NCBI RefSeq assembly: GCF_014779765.1
Contig: NZ_JACXZA010000004.1
Span: 558,001 to 622,000, forward strand
Source of the DNA: Paenibacillus terricola
GTDB lineage: Bacteria > Bacillota > Bacilli > Paenibacillales > Paenibacillaceae
DNA length: 64,000 bases
Direction of reading: 5' to 3'
Part shown: one piece after another, positions 8,315 through 18,500 of the stretch
Layout: every line of letters begins with the position of its first letter
How positions within the stretch are numbered: position 1 is the first letter of the stretch
Notes under the pieces: model-generated
What the model saw: the letters and a program-made list of their open reading frames with translations, nothing else
Database searches by the model: none
Told to the model about the DNA's origin: nothing
Program-made: the position numbers and the translations under genes

Positions 8315-10027
8315 ATGTCGGTTAATGCAGCAGCAGTAGCAAAGTATGAGGAATGGCTTAACGACCCATCGATTGGCGAGGAGACGAAGAATGAGCTTCG
8401 CGCCATTGCAGGCAATGAAACGGAAATTGTCGACCGATTCTATCGCGATCTGGAGTTTGGCACAGGCGGACTCCGCGGTGTTATGGGTGCAGGTACGAAT
8501 CGGATGAATGCTTATACAGTAGGCAAAGCGACGCAGGGGCTTGCGGATTGGATTCTGTCATCGAACCCAGAAGCTCCGTCTGTCGTGATAGCCCACGATT
8601 CTCGCAACAATTCGCCTGAGTTTACGCTTGATGCAGCACTTGTACTTGCAGCGAATGGCATTACGACGTATTTGTTCCCGTCCCTTCGTCCTACACCTCA
8701 ATTGTCGTTCGCGGTCCGCGCGCTGAAAGCTACAGCTGGCATTGTGATTACAGCAAGCCATAACCCGCCTGAATATAACGGCTACAAAGCGTATAACAAA
8801 GATGGTTGCCAGCTTGTACCGCATGAAGCAGAGCAGGCGATTGGACGCATTAAGCAGGTAACGAGCTTTGATCAAGTCCGGACAATTACGCGTGAAGAAG
8901 CGGAAGCGCAAGGGCTGCTGCGCTGGCTTGGCGAAGACGCGGATGAGCAGTTTATTGAGACGGTTGCAGCACGCAGTGTCAATCCAGACCTGCTGAAGAA
9001 CGGTCTTGGCGAGCGTGTATCGGTCGTGTTCACTCCGCTTCATGGTTCGGGTAATTTGCCAGTGCGCGGCGTACTTGCGAAGGCTGGTTTCAGCAACGTG
9101 CATGTCGTACCAGAGCAGGAGCAGCCAGACGGCTATTTCAGCACGGTGAAATCGCCGAACCCGGAGGAGCGCGAAGCATTCACGAAGGCGATTGCGCTTG
9201 CGAAGGATGTTGATGCAGACATTATTATCGGTACGGACCCTGATGCGGACCGTATGGGTGCTGTTGTCCGTAACACGAATGGCGAATACGTTGTGCTGAC
9301 CGGTAACCAATCTGGTGCGATCATGGTCTACTACCTGCTCAGTCAACTGCGCGAGAAAGGCACATTGCCATCCAACGGTATTGTCGTGAAGACGATTGTA
9401 ACGAGTGAGATGGGTGCGGATATTGCGCGTTCATTCGGCGCGGATGTAACGAACACATTGACAGGCTTCAAGTATATCGGCGAGAAAATGACGCAGTACC
9501 AAGAAACGGGCGAGCGGACATTCCTGTTCGGCTATGAGGAGAGCTACGGCTATCTGACAGGCACATATGCGCGTGATAAAGATGCGGTAGTAGCTTCCTT
9601 GTTGATCTGTGAAGCTGCGGCATACTATAAGAGCCAAGGCAAGACGCTGTACGATGTGCTGCTCGAGCTGTACGCTCAGTATGGTACTTATCTCGAAGGC
9701 TTGCAATCACGTACGCTCAAAGGCTTGGATGGCGTTCAGAAGATCGGCGCTATTATGGACAACTGGCGTACGAGCCCGCCATCTGAGATCGCTGGCACAA
9801 ACGTCGACAGCGTCCTCGACTACAGTAAAGGATTGGATGGACTTCCGGCTGAGAACGTGTTGAAGTTCCTGCTCTCTGATGGCTCCTGGTTCTGCTTGCG
9901 TCCTTCAGGAACGGAACCGAAGATCAAAATCTATTTTGCCGTTCGCGGTCAGTCTCCTGATGAGGCATCAGCGAATCTTGAGCGTCTAACGACCGCTGTC
10001 ATGGAGCGAGTCGATCAACTAGCATAA
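8315..10027 (+). CDS. pgcA: Phosphoglucomutase/phosphomannomutase (PgcA type)
   Basis: A 570-residue alpha-D-phosphohexomutase converting glucose-6-phosphate and glucose-1-phosphate, which feeds UDP-glucose and envelope glycans. The four family motifs are present: the phosphoserine loop TASHNPPEYNGYK (about residue 145), the metal-binding loop GTDPDADRMG (about 307), the sugar loop GYEESYGYL (about 404), and the phosphate-binding loop RPSGTEPKIK (about 528). ATG 8315 follows GGGAGAGAGG. It is 13 bases upstream of the DUF5693 gene and likely starts a transcript that runs into csaB. Confidence 0.92.
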   Translation: MSVNAAAVAKYEEWLNDPSIGEETKNELRAIAGNETEIVDRFYRDLEFGTGGLRGVMGAGTNRMNAYTVGKATQGLADWILSSNPEAPSVVIAHDSRNNSPEFTLDAALVLAANGITTYLFPSLRPTPQLSFAVRALKATAGIVITASHNPPEYNGYKAYNKDGCQLVPHEAEQAIGRIKQVTSFDQVRTITREEAEAQGLLRWLGEDADEQFIETVAARSVNPDLLKNGLGERVSVVFTPLHGSGNLPVRGVLAKAGFSNVHVVPEQEQPDGYFSTVKSPNPEEREAFTKAIALAKDVDADIIIGTDPDADRMGAVVRNTNGEYVVLTGNQSGAIMVYYLLSQLREKGTLPSNGIVVKTIVTSEMGADIARSFGADVTNTLTGFKYIGEKMTQYQETGERTFLFGYEESYGYLTGTYARDKDAVVASLLICEAAAYYKSQGKTLYDVLLELYAQYGTYLEGLQSRTLKGLDGVQKIGAIMDNWRTSPPSEIAGTNVDSVLDYSKGLDGLPAENVLKFLLSDGSWFCLRPSGTEPKIKIYFAVRGQSPDEASANLERLTTAVMERVDQLA

Positions 10028-10040
10028 GGAGAGAACATCA

Positions 10041-12209
10041 GTGCTTCAATGGCAGCTTTGGAATCGTAAGTTTAGAGCCGTGCTCTGGACGCTTACCCTT
10101 ATCGGCGTAATCGCTGCATTGCCGCTTGGCATGCAGCGGTGGCAGATGGAGGGAACGTCTAAGCAGATCGAATATGTAATGAATTATAGAGATATCGAGC
10201 TGGTCGCTTCGTATCAATATAATCCGTCAGCATTCATTGATAAACAATTGCAGCAAATGAAAGAAGCTGGCGTGACGACGATGGCCGTCTTCGAGACGAC
10301 GCTGGACGATCTGGTTACTGCGAAGCGACTGACCGTCTATAATCAGTCTCAGCTCGCTTTGCTTCAAGGCAAAGCGGCTAACCTGGGATTGAATGAAACG
10401 TACGTCCTATTCGCAGGAAATGAAGAAGCACAGGTATTGAAGCCGCTTATCACTGCTTCCTTTGAACGCGCAGGCATCAGTGTTGCGCCGTGGGCAATGG
10501 ATGGCCGTACGGGACTTCAAATCAGTGCACCGATCGAAACAGCATCGCTCATCTCGATGAACCCAGACCCGCTTGCCATGGATCGTATCCATGCAGCTGG
10601 TTTCCGTATTCTTCCTCGCATCTCGGATCGGATACTTCCTTACAACGAGGATGAGGCGCGAGCGCAGCTGCAGCAGTTCAAGAGCTACGGCGTAGACCGT
10701 ATCCTGTTCGATGGCTCCGCGGTGAAAGGGTTCACCGACAATGCAGAACTGCACAGCTTGAACTCGTTCGCGAATCTTCTTAAAGAAGAGGGCATTGGTA
10801 TTGCGGCGATAGAGGGGCTGAAAGCGCCGCAGAGCGGATTTAATACGCTTGCTTATTTGACGGACTATAATGTCGTAAGGCTGCATTCGATTGCGAGCAC
10901 ACTATCGACTACGATTTCGCCAGAGACGCTGAAAGACCGGTTCTTGCTCGCTGCTAAAGATCGTAACATTCGCATGTTCTATCTCAATGCCGGTGCAAGC
11001 CGAAGCCTGGATAAGGGCGGCGTCGTAGATCCGCTGGACAAGCTTGCTTCTGCGCTTCAAGGTCCGGATGGCGCCATCCAGAAGCTTAAAGACTTCGGAT
11101 TCCCTCCTGGTCCAGCAGAACCATTCGATGTGAAGACAGCTAGCTGGGCGAAAGCGGCCAAAGCCATTGTATGTCTTGGCGCTGTCAGCCTGATCGCGCT
11201 GCTGATTGGCGCATTCGCTAACTGGCTTACGATTCCGGCATTCCTTCTTGGCCTTGTTGGCAGCGGAGGGCTGTATGTCCTGTCCAAGCAGACGCTTGAA
11301 CAGGGGTTGGCGTTGGGCGCTGCGATCAGCGCTCCGACGCTATCGCTGATCTGGGTGCTAAACGTCATCCGCAGACGGACGGAAGGGACCCGTCGCAATG
11401 TAGGCGGCGACTGGGGCTCCAATAACCGTCCGCAATCGAATGCTCCAACGGGCAATCGTGGAGAGAATGGCAAGTGGACTTCGCTGCTTGGCGATGTGTT
11501 TGCAGTAGGTCGCATCAAATGGATTTTCACTGGTTTGCCAGCGGGGCAGCGCTTCGGCAATGCGATTACACTCTTTGTCTTCGCTAGCTTGATCTCGATG
11601 CTAGGCATTCCCTTCGTATTCGGCTTGTTGAACAACATTACGTACAGTTTGCTGCTGGAGCAATTCCGCGGGGTCAGCCTGCTGCACCTCGCGCCGATTT
11701 TCCTCGTAGCGCTGTATCTGTTCCTGTATATGGGCTCTTCGGTGCTTGAGAATCTTCGCAAGCTGTTGTCGATCCAGATCACTGTATTTTGGATTATCGC
11801 AGCTGCGATATTGGGCATAGTTGGTTTGTATTATTTGTCGAGAACGGGCAATGAAGGACAAGCTTCTTCGCTAGAGATGATGATGCGCAATACGCTGGAA
11901 ACGACATTTGGCGTTCGCCCGCGGTTTAAAGAGTTTGCACTTGCGCACCCACTTCTGCTGCTCGGATTGTTCTTATCGCTTCGTTATCGCGCAGCATGGG
12001 TATTGGTAGTTGTAGGCTCCATTGGCCAATTGTCGATGGTGGATACATTTGCTCATATTCATACGCCGTTGCAAATTTCGTTGATTCGCGATCTGCTCGG
12101 CCTCTGCATCGGAGCAGCTATTGGCTGCGTACTCATCGCAGTGTGGCAGCTTGGGGAAGGGGTATGGCGCAGATGGGTAAGACCAGCAATCGTCAAGTCC
12201 GTCGGGTAA
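10041..12209 (+). CDS. DUF5693 family multi-pass membrane protein
   Basis: A 722-residue protein with one N-terminal membrane helix (about residues 14-30), a soluble part of about 330 residues that looks like a barrel-type domain, and then a helix-rich membrane half from about residue 370. A cytoplasm-like basic loop splits that half near residues 445-490. GTG 10041 follows AAGGAGA. The family is found in Firmicutes next to csaB, as here, where its 3' end overlaps csaB by 46 bases. A role in SCWP or surface-protein assembly is inferred from this position only; biochemical function is unknown. Confidence 0.75.
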   Translation: MLQWQLWNRKFRAVLWTLTLIGVIAALPLGMQRWQMEGTSKQIEYVMNYRDIELVASYQYNPSAFIDKQLQQMKEAGVTTMAVFETTLDDLVTAKRLTVYNQSQLALLQGKAANLGLNETYVLFAGNEEAQVLKPLITASFERAGISVAPWAMDGRTGLQISAPIETASLISMNPDPLAMDRIHAAGFRILPRISDRILPYNEDEARAQLQQFKSYGVDRILFDGSAVKGFTDNAELHSLNSFANLLKEEGIGIAAIEGLKAPQSGFNTLAYLTDYNVVRLHSIASTLSTTISPETLKDRFLLAAKDRNIRMFYLNAGASRSLDKGGVVDPLDKLASALQGPDGAIQKLKDFGFPPGPAEPFDVKTASWAKAAKAIVCLGAVSLIALLIGAFANWLTIPAFLLGLVGSGGLYVLSKQTLEQGLALGAAISAPTLSLIWVLNVIRRRTEGTRRNVGGDWGSNNRPQSNAPTGNRGENGKWTSLLGDVFAVGRIKWIFTGLPAGQRFGNAITLFVFASLISMLGIPFVFGLLNNITYSLLLEQFRGVSLLHLAPIFLVALYLFLYMGSSVLENLRKLLSIQITVFWIIAAAILGIVGLYYLSRTGNEGQASSLEMMMRNTLETTFGVRPRFKEFALAHPLLLLGLFLSLRYRAAWVLVVVGSIGQLSMVDTFAHIHTPLQISLIRDLLGLCIGAAIGCVLIAVWQLGEGVWRRWVRPAIVKSVG

Positions 12210-13303
12210 TCGTTTCTGGATACTATGGTTTCAATAACAGCGGCGATGAGGCGGTTCTGAAGTCGATTCTGAATGCGCTGCATGCGGAAGGCGAAGCGCA
12301 GGGCGTTACATTCGAGCCTGTTGTGCTCTCTGCCGATCCAGCATGGACTACGAAGATGTACGGTTGTGAGGCAGTTCCACGGATGAGCCCATCCGTACTG
12401 CTTCGCGAGATCCGTCGCTGCGATGGACTTATCAGCGGCGGCGGCAGCCTTCTGCAGGATGCGACAGGATGGAAGACGATTCCGTATTATACGGGCGTTC
12501 TTACGCTGGCGCAGATGCTCGGCAAACCGACTTTTATTTATTCGCAAGGCGTTGGTCCAGTCAATCGCGGATGGTTGTTCGCACCTATTCGCCGCGTCAT
12601 GAACAAGAGCAAATATGTATCTGTTCGTGACGCGGAATCAGCAGCGCTGCTCGGTCGAATTGGCGTCGCTCAAGAGCGGATCGAGGTCGTTCCTGACCCG
12701 GTAATGGGATTGCCGCTTCCGGAAGGCGCTGACCTGTCATTAGCGGCTGCAGCTAATGATATGCCGATCATCGGTGTATCCTTACGCCATTGGCGCAAGG
12801 ATGGCGCGGATCTGGAGCGTGCGGCTGCTGCGCTTGCGGCATTGGCATCCCGCCGCGCCGTTCGTTTCCGCTTCCTGCCGTTCCATACGCCTGACGATGC
12901 TGTTACATCGCAGGTCGTCATGGATCGGCTGAAGGCGATTGGCATTGGCAGCAGTGTTGCAGAGCTTGCAGCGCCAAGCGATGATCCGCAGCAGATGCTG
13001 CTGGAAGTCAGCCGCTGCGACATGATGTTCGGCATGCGTCTGCATGCGCTGATCTACGCTGCCAATCAGCGGATTCCGCTGATCGGTTTGTCTTACGATC
13101 CGAAGATCGATCAGTTCCTTAATCGATTGGGGCTAACCGCAGTCGGAACGACCGAACAGCTCGATCCGGAGCAGTTCGCTTCCGGCGCAGATGCGCTGCT
13201 TAACGATCTGGACGGGTGGCGCACACGGCACGGAGAAGCAATTGATCGGTTGAAGCGCGAGGCGCAGCGTCCGGCACAGCAAATTGCAGCGCTGCTGAGT
13301 TAA
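12164..13303 (+). CDS. csaB: Polysaccharide pyruvyl transferase CsaB
   Basis: A 379-residue enzyme that puts ketal pyruvate on the secondary cell wall polymer, the modification recognised by SLH domains. Family landmarks are the N-terminal SGYYGFNNSGDEAVL, SGGGSLLQD at about residue 96, a YSQGVGP motif, and the C-terminal MFGMRLHALIYAANQ. I chose ATG 12164 with GGGGAAGGGG just before it; ATG 12173 is an alternative with better spacing. The gene overlaps the DUF5693 gene by 46 bases, so translation is probably coupled. It is the functional link to the three SLH proteins downstream. Confidence 0.93.
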   Translation: MAQMGKTSNRQVRRVIVSGYYGFNNSGDEAVLKSILNALHAEGEAQGVTFEPVVLSADPAWTTKMYGCEAVPRMSPSVLLREIRRCDGLISGGGSLLQDATGWKTIPYYTGVLTLAQMLGKPTFIYSQGVGPVNRGWLFAPIRRVMNKSKYVSVRDAESAALLGRIGVAQERIEVVPDPVMGLPLPEGADLSLAAAANDMPIIGVSLRHWRKDGADLERAAAALAALASRRAVRFRFLPFHTPDDAVTSQVVMDRLKAIGIGSSVAELAAPSDDPQQMLLEVSRCDMMFGMRLHALIYAANQRIPLIGLSYDPKIDQFLNRLGLTAVGTTEQLDPEQFASGADALLNDLDGWRTRHGEAIDRLKREAQRPAQQIAALLS

Positions 13304-13326
13304 ATTACGAAAAGGTGAACGACGCA

Positions 13327-14121
13327 ATGACGACGACTGTAACGAACAATATAGAGACAGCACATTCACTGAAACAGATTCCGACCGTATCGATTTATGG
13401 TCTGCCATTCAGCAAAATGGGCATGGACGAGACGATCGCGACGCTGACTAGTGCAATTGACAACCGCAAGACGATGCATGTCATTACGGCAAATCCGATA
13501 ATGATCATGTCAGCGCTGGAAGATTCGTCTTATTACAGCATGATGCGTACGGCCGAGCTCATCGTACCGGATGGAACTGGCGTTGTATGGGCCGCAGGCT
13601 ATGTAGGTCAGCCTGTGGCGGAACGTGTGCCGGGCTTTGATATTTTGCACCGCCTGATGGCGCTGGGCGAGTCCAGAGGATGGGGCGTATACCTGCTTGG
13701 CACCGATCAGCAGACGATTGATCAAGCGGCGGCGAATTTGAAGCAGCAATATCCGGGCACACGCATTGTTGGCGTTCGAAATGGCTATTTCGGACCCGAG
13801 CAGGATGCGGAGGTTGTGGCCGAAATTCAAAAAGCCAAACCGGACATTTTGTTCGTGGCACGTTCGGCAACGACGCAAGAGCCCTGGATTGCACGTTATA
13901 AGGCGGAGCTTGGCGTCCCTGTCATTATGGGTGTTGGAGGCAGCTTTGACATCATTGCAGGCAAGCTGAAACGGGCGCCGAAGCTGTTCCAGAAACTGCG
14001 GTTAGAATGGTTCTACCGCCTTCTGCAAGAGCCTTATCGGTATAAGAGAATGCTCGTTTTGCCTAAATTTGTGATCAAAGTTGTTCGAGAGAAAGAAAAG
14101 GTGACAAAAGCACGTCCTTAG
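13327..14121 (+). CDS. tagA: WecG/TagA/CpsF family N-acetylmannosaminyltransferase
   Basis: A GT26 glycosyltransferase that adds ManNAc to lipid-linked GlcNAc, the second step in making wall teichoic acid or SCWP linkage units. Motifs: THVITANP-like HVITANPIMIM near residue 50, ELIVPDGTGVVWA near 75, RVPGFDI, and the C-terminal EWFYRLLQEPYRYKR. ATG 13327 fits AAAAGGTGA at 13310-13318 better than the in-frame GTG at 13315, which overlaps the RBS. It lies 23 bases after csaB and before tagO, forming an SCWP module with them. Confidence 0.9.
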   Translation: MTTTVTNNIETAHSLKQIPTVSIYGLPFSKMGMDETIATLTSAIDNRKTMHVITANPIMIMSALEDSSYYSMMRTAELIVPDGTGVVWAAGYVGQPVAERVPGFDILHRLMALGESRGWGVYLLGTDQQTIDQAAANLKQQYPGTRIVGVRNGYFGPEQDAEVVAEIQKAKPDILFVARSATTQEPWIARYKAELGVPVIMGVGGSFDIIAGKLKRAPKLFQKLRLEWFYRLLQEPYRYKRMLVLPKFVIKVVREKEKVTKARP

Positions 14122-14190
14122 TCGTCCAAAACTCGTGAAAATCGGTTATTTCGGCAAAAAACGAGGATGGCGAAAGTTTTTCACGCGGAG

Positions 14191-14196
14191 TATAAT
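14191..14196 (+). promoter_or_regulatory. Probable -10 box upstream of tagO
   Basis: TATAAT at 14191-14196, preceded at 17 bases by only a weak -35-like TGGCGA. It would give a leader of about 30 bases before the RBS GAGGAG at 14215-14220. Confidence 0.4.
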
Positions 14197-14232
14197 CAAT
14201 GCGGTAGAAAATAAGAGGAGTTGGGTACACCT

Positions 14233-15363
14233 GTGGGTATTCTCTACGGCATCTCATTTGCAATCGCTTTGATCCTTGCGCTCATAATGACACCATTAGT
14301 CAAGCGGTTTGCGTTTGCTGTTGGTGCCATTGACAAACCGAATTACCGCAAAGTGCATACACGAATAATGCCGCGTCTAGGCGGGCTAGCTATTTATATT
14401 GCGTTTGTCGGCGCTGTTCTGATCGCATTGCCTTTCGTTCCGGAAGGCACGCTTCGTCACTATGACCTTAATATGATCCGGGCTATCCTAGTCGGTGGAT
14501 CGATTATCGTCATCGTTGGCGGCCTTGACGATCGCTTCGAGTTATCGGCTAAAGTGAAGCTTCTCGGGCAAATCGCTGCAGCCTGCGTCGTTGTCTTCGG
14601 CTTCGGCGTTAAGATCGATCTGCTGAACATTCCGTTCGGCGATGCGATGCAGCCGATTGCTTCTTGGGTAAGCATTCCGCTGACGATCTTCTGGATCGTA
14701 GGGGTTACGAATGCGATTAACCTTATCGACGGATTGGATGGTCTGGCAGCTGGCGTGTCCGGCATCGCCATTGCAACGATTCTGACGATGGCTGCGATTA
14801 TGGGCTTCGTGCCAGTCATTCTGCTCTGCACGATTTTGCTCGGCGGCGTTATAGGCTTCCTGGTTTATAACTTCCACCCGGCGAAGATCTTCATGGGGGA
14901 CTCTGGCGCCTTGTTCCTAGGCTTCTGCCTAGCAACGCTGTCCATGCTTGGCTTCAAGCAGGTAACGATCGTCTCGTTCGTAACGCCGTTGCTCATTATC
15001 GGCGTACCGCTGTCGGACACGTTCTTCGCGATCATTCGCCGCTGGCGCAGCAAGAAGCCGATCTTTGCTCCGGACAAAGGACATCTTCACCATTGCCTTC
15101 AAGAGCTTGGCTTCGGCCATCGCAACACGGTATTGATCATTTGGGGGATTGCGGCATTCTTCGGCGGCTGTGCAATCCTGCAGTCGACGCTCACGCAATC
15201 GCACGCCGCGAACTGGATTACTTTCGTCGTCATCTGCGTTCTGACCTTCTGCTTGCAGATTGGAGCCGAACTGATCGGGATTGTCGACAAATCGAAACGT
15301 CCAATATTGGACCTGTTGTTACGTAATCGTCTGAAGACACATGCAGAATCGCGTTCGAAGTAA
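14233..15363 (+). CDS. tagO: Undecaprenyl-phosphate GlcNAc-1-phosphate transferase (TagO/WecA)
   Basis: A 376-residue polytopic membrane enzyme that transfers GlcNAc-1-P from UDP-GlcNAc to undecaprenyl phosphate, the first step in SCWP or teichoic acid synthesis. MraY/WecA family motifs are visible: GGLAIYIAF, DDRFELSAKVKL (Asp pair), NAINLIDGLDGLAAG, FMGDSGALFLGF and KGHLHHCLQELG. I chose GTG 14233, about 12 bases after GAGGAG, instead of the in-frame TTG 14221, which abuts the RBS. With csaB and tagA it provides the wall polymer to which SLH proteins attach. Confidence 0.93.
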   Translation: MGILYGISFAIALILALIMTPLVKRFAFAVGAIDKPNYRKVHTRIMPRLGGLAIYIAFVGAVLIALPFVPEGTLRHYDLNMIRAILVGGSIIVIVGGLDDRFELSAKVKLLGQIAAACVVVFGFGVKIDLLNIPFGDAMQPIASWVSIPLTIFWIVGVTNAINLIDGLDGLAAGVSGIAIATILTMAAIMGFVPVILLCTILLGGVIGFLVYNFHPAKIFMGDSGALFLGFCLATLSMLGFKQVTIVSFVTPLLIIGVPLSDTFFAIIRRWRSKKPIFAPDKGHLHHCLQELGFGHRNTVLIIWGIAAFFGGCAILQSTLTQSHAANWITFVVICVLTFCLQIGAELIGIVDKSKRPILDLLLRNRLKTHAESRSK

Positions 15364-15384
15364 CCATTATTAGCAATCATTCAT

Positions 15385-15418
15385 GCTCCGACCTCCTCAA
15401 GAGATCGGGGCTTTTTTA
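15385..15418 (+). terminator. Terminator after tagO
   Basis: GCTCCGA pairs with TCGGGGC (one T:G pair) around CCTCCTCAAGAGA, followed by TTTTTTATT. Confidence 0.75.
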
Positions 15419-15468
15419 TTGTTTGGTACAGAACGCTCAGATTAGAAATGAACGAATTGGTCGTTCAG

Positions 15469-15498
15469 CCTAAACTTTTCAGCGCGCCCCTCCGATAC
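15469..15498 (+). promoter_or_regulatory. ECF-like promoter block of the first SLH gene
   Basis: CCTAAACTTTTC at 15469-15480, then 11 bases, then CCGATA at 15492-15497. The same layout, differing at two positions within the blocks, stands before the SLH gene at 28389. TAAAC-N17-CGAT resembles B. subtilis ECF promoters of the SigX type (TGTAAC-N17-CGAC). A SigD reading (TAAA-N16-TCCGATAC) is also possible. Confidence 0.5.
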
Positions 15499-15548
15499 AT
15501 TTAAGTACATGTATCTAGCGAGACTTGAGGTAATGGAGGAGGCTTATT

Positions 15549-18500
15549 GTGGTTAAGAAATGTAGTATTTGGTTCGTTGTACTGTCGCTCTTGATCGGCA
15601 TGCTGCAGCTGACCGGAAGCGAGCGCGTCATCGCCGCGACTTCGGGCAACTTTGCTTTTCCTAGTGAGTTCGATCAGCCTGATAAAGCAAGAATCACGTC
15701 GAGCGGAATGGTGACGATCAATGGTACGATCAATGGCGTAAACCCGTCGACCATCTCCTACAGCGTGTATCAGATCGTCGACTATGACGTAAAAGATCCT
15801 TCGAAAGAGAAAACCGGCTCCCAACGTGAAGGCTTGACGAGCGGCGTTTATTTGAATGGCAGTTCGATTCAAGTGTTCAACGTTCAGTTGTTCTCCGGTC
15901 TTAACAAGATCACGTTCCAAGGTACGAAGGGCGGCGGACTTGTCGAGAACTCGATCTATATCGACTATCATGATGGTCCTACGCTGTACGATCTGCAAGC
16001 ATCCTTATACGGCAATAACTTCCCGATGAACGAGAATAGCACAACGGTCGTTCACTCGACCGCTACCAAGGGCAAATCCCAAACGGACATTTCGATTACC
16101 GGTAAAGCGCCTAACGCACAGAGCGTAACGGTCGAAGTGAATGGCAGCAGCCGTACGTTCAGCGTGAACAGCACGAACGGCTATACATTCGTTGCATCGC
16201 CGGTCAACGTCCTCAAAGGCAAGAACCTTGTCAAAATCAAAGTAAGCAACGGTACTCAAACCATCGAGACGACGCGTGAGGTTGCCTTCTACAATGGTGC
16301 GGTAACGTTCTACGATATGACGCTTTCGGATGATAAAGGCAATAGTGCTTCGCTTGAATATAATCCGAATTTAATTACTTCTAAGTCTGGCTTGGAGATT
16401 ACCGGTAAAGTTATCGTGCCGAACTATTATGGCAAGAAAACTTCGGATCCGGCGAATGTACCTCATCCGGATCCAAAGCTTGAATTGGATTCGCTGAAAG
16501 CGGAATTATACGAAGTTGGTGTAACGGCAGCGAAAGAAACTTTCGATAATGCAAAGATTACTTCTGCGGCTGTTCAACCTTATAGCGATACAGATGCTTT
16601 CTTCGTCTATGAGTTCTCCTTCGCTGTCGACGGCGCAAACGGCGGTAACAACTTAGCGTACAACAAACGATACAATGTGCGCATTCAAGCGAATAATGAA
16701 CAAAACATTGCGAATGGCACGACCCCAACGGTTGAAGGCAACAGTGCACTGTACTTCACGCTGCTTGACGCGAATACGCCATTCATTGAGCAAGTGAACT
16801 ATTTGCCGGGATATCAGCCGAACAATTACCTGGGCCTAACAGGTGACCCGTTGGATGGCAAGAGCCTGTATGGCATGCCAATCGGTATCGAGGTTCTAGT
16901 CGGCAACCCAGGAAATCTTGATTCTTCGAAGAGTACAGGCGACTTCCTGAATACCGGGCTTGGAATCGAGAACATTACGAATGCAGCCGGCAAATCTTCT
17001 AACGCCTATAAGATTAAGGTGTTGAGCCAGTCGGATGAACTGCTATCGATCAACGGCAAGACGGGCACTTATCGCCGTATTATTATGGAAGTGACCAAGC
17101 TGCCGTTCGAAGGCAAGCAGACGATCAGATTCCAAGCGCTAAGCTCAACGAGCGACCCGACCAAGCCGGCGACCTATAATTCCTACGATGTTACGGTTAC
17201 GATGCTGTTCGGACCGTATGTAAGTTATACGAAGCTGTTCGATTCGATGATTGTTAAGAACGACACAACATCACCGACCGCTGCCACAGATATAATAAAG
17301 ACAGAGCTTGGCCTGTTCGCAGGTACAATTCAGAACGTGAACAATACGGAAGAAATTCGTTATGTTCCGCAGAAGACCAATGGCAAAATAACGGGCGCAC
17401 AATCGATTTACTTCTATGTGAATAACGTTGCGTTCCCACTTATGCCGCAGGATTCGGCAGACGTTCATGACACAGACTTTGTGCTTGATAGCACCGTAAA
17501 GCTTGATGATGTGTTTGCGGTCATGTTCAACGGCGAGAACACGATTCGATTCGTATTCCAAGGTACGCAGACCTTCTACGAGCGCTCGGTCAAGCTGAAT
17601 ATCGTTCCGACTAACCTGCCGGTCATTCCAGTAGAGGGTTCGGCAGGGGTGTTCCCATTCACGTACGCGCCGACGATTAACGATGCTGATATCATCCCGA
17701 CGCCTAACGATCCGAACTTCCCGATGTCCGGGTCGATTTATACGACGTCTAAGTCGAAGATGAATATTTTCGGTACGTTCGACTTTATCGATTTGGGTAA
17801 ACTAGCTAACGATGGCAGCATCTCGGGCAGTATGCCGGCGAATCCAGAAGACTACATTCTCAAAATTAAGAGCTCATCCTCGGATAAAGAATATACATGG
17901 GATCTAACCATGCCATTCTCTGTTTATAGCAGTGAAGATCCGACGGTTAAATCGATTTACGATCCCAAAAAAGTAGGAATCTCAGGCTTGCTCGTTGTAC
18001 GCTATGACATTGCGAAACAGACGTTCTCCTTCATTCTGAAGGATCAGGATCTGAACAGCGATGGCAGCTCCAGCGTGTATAACTTCTTCGTTTATAACAG
18101 CGGCATATACGGTCCTAAGGCCAGCTACCGGATGGAAGTTGACCCGACTGCGCTGCCATATGATATTGTACGTCCGATTCTGCCAGCCAAGAGCATTGTG
18201 AATCAAAACTTCGTTGAAGTTATCATCAACGCAAAAGGTGCTCAAACGGTTGTCATCAACAAAGAGAATGCCGTGAAGACGCAGTTTGATGCTGACTACG
18301 ACGGCACGATTGATTATTACGATGCTTATCGCGCAACGATTACTGACCTGAAGGTCGGTAAGAATACGATCAAGTTCACGATTACGAGCGCTAATGATAA
18401 AACGACTGGTTCGATCGATATTACGTACGCACCTACGAATATCCCAGGCGCTCAATTCATGAAAACAATGGCTGCATCTCAGAAGGTATTCGACGGGGCG

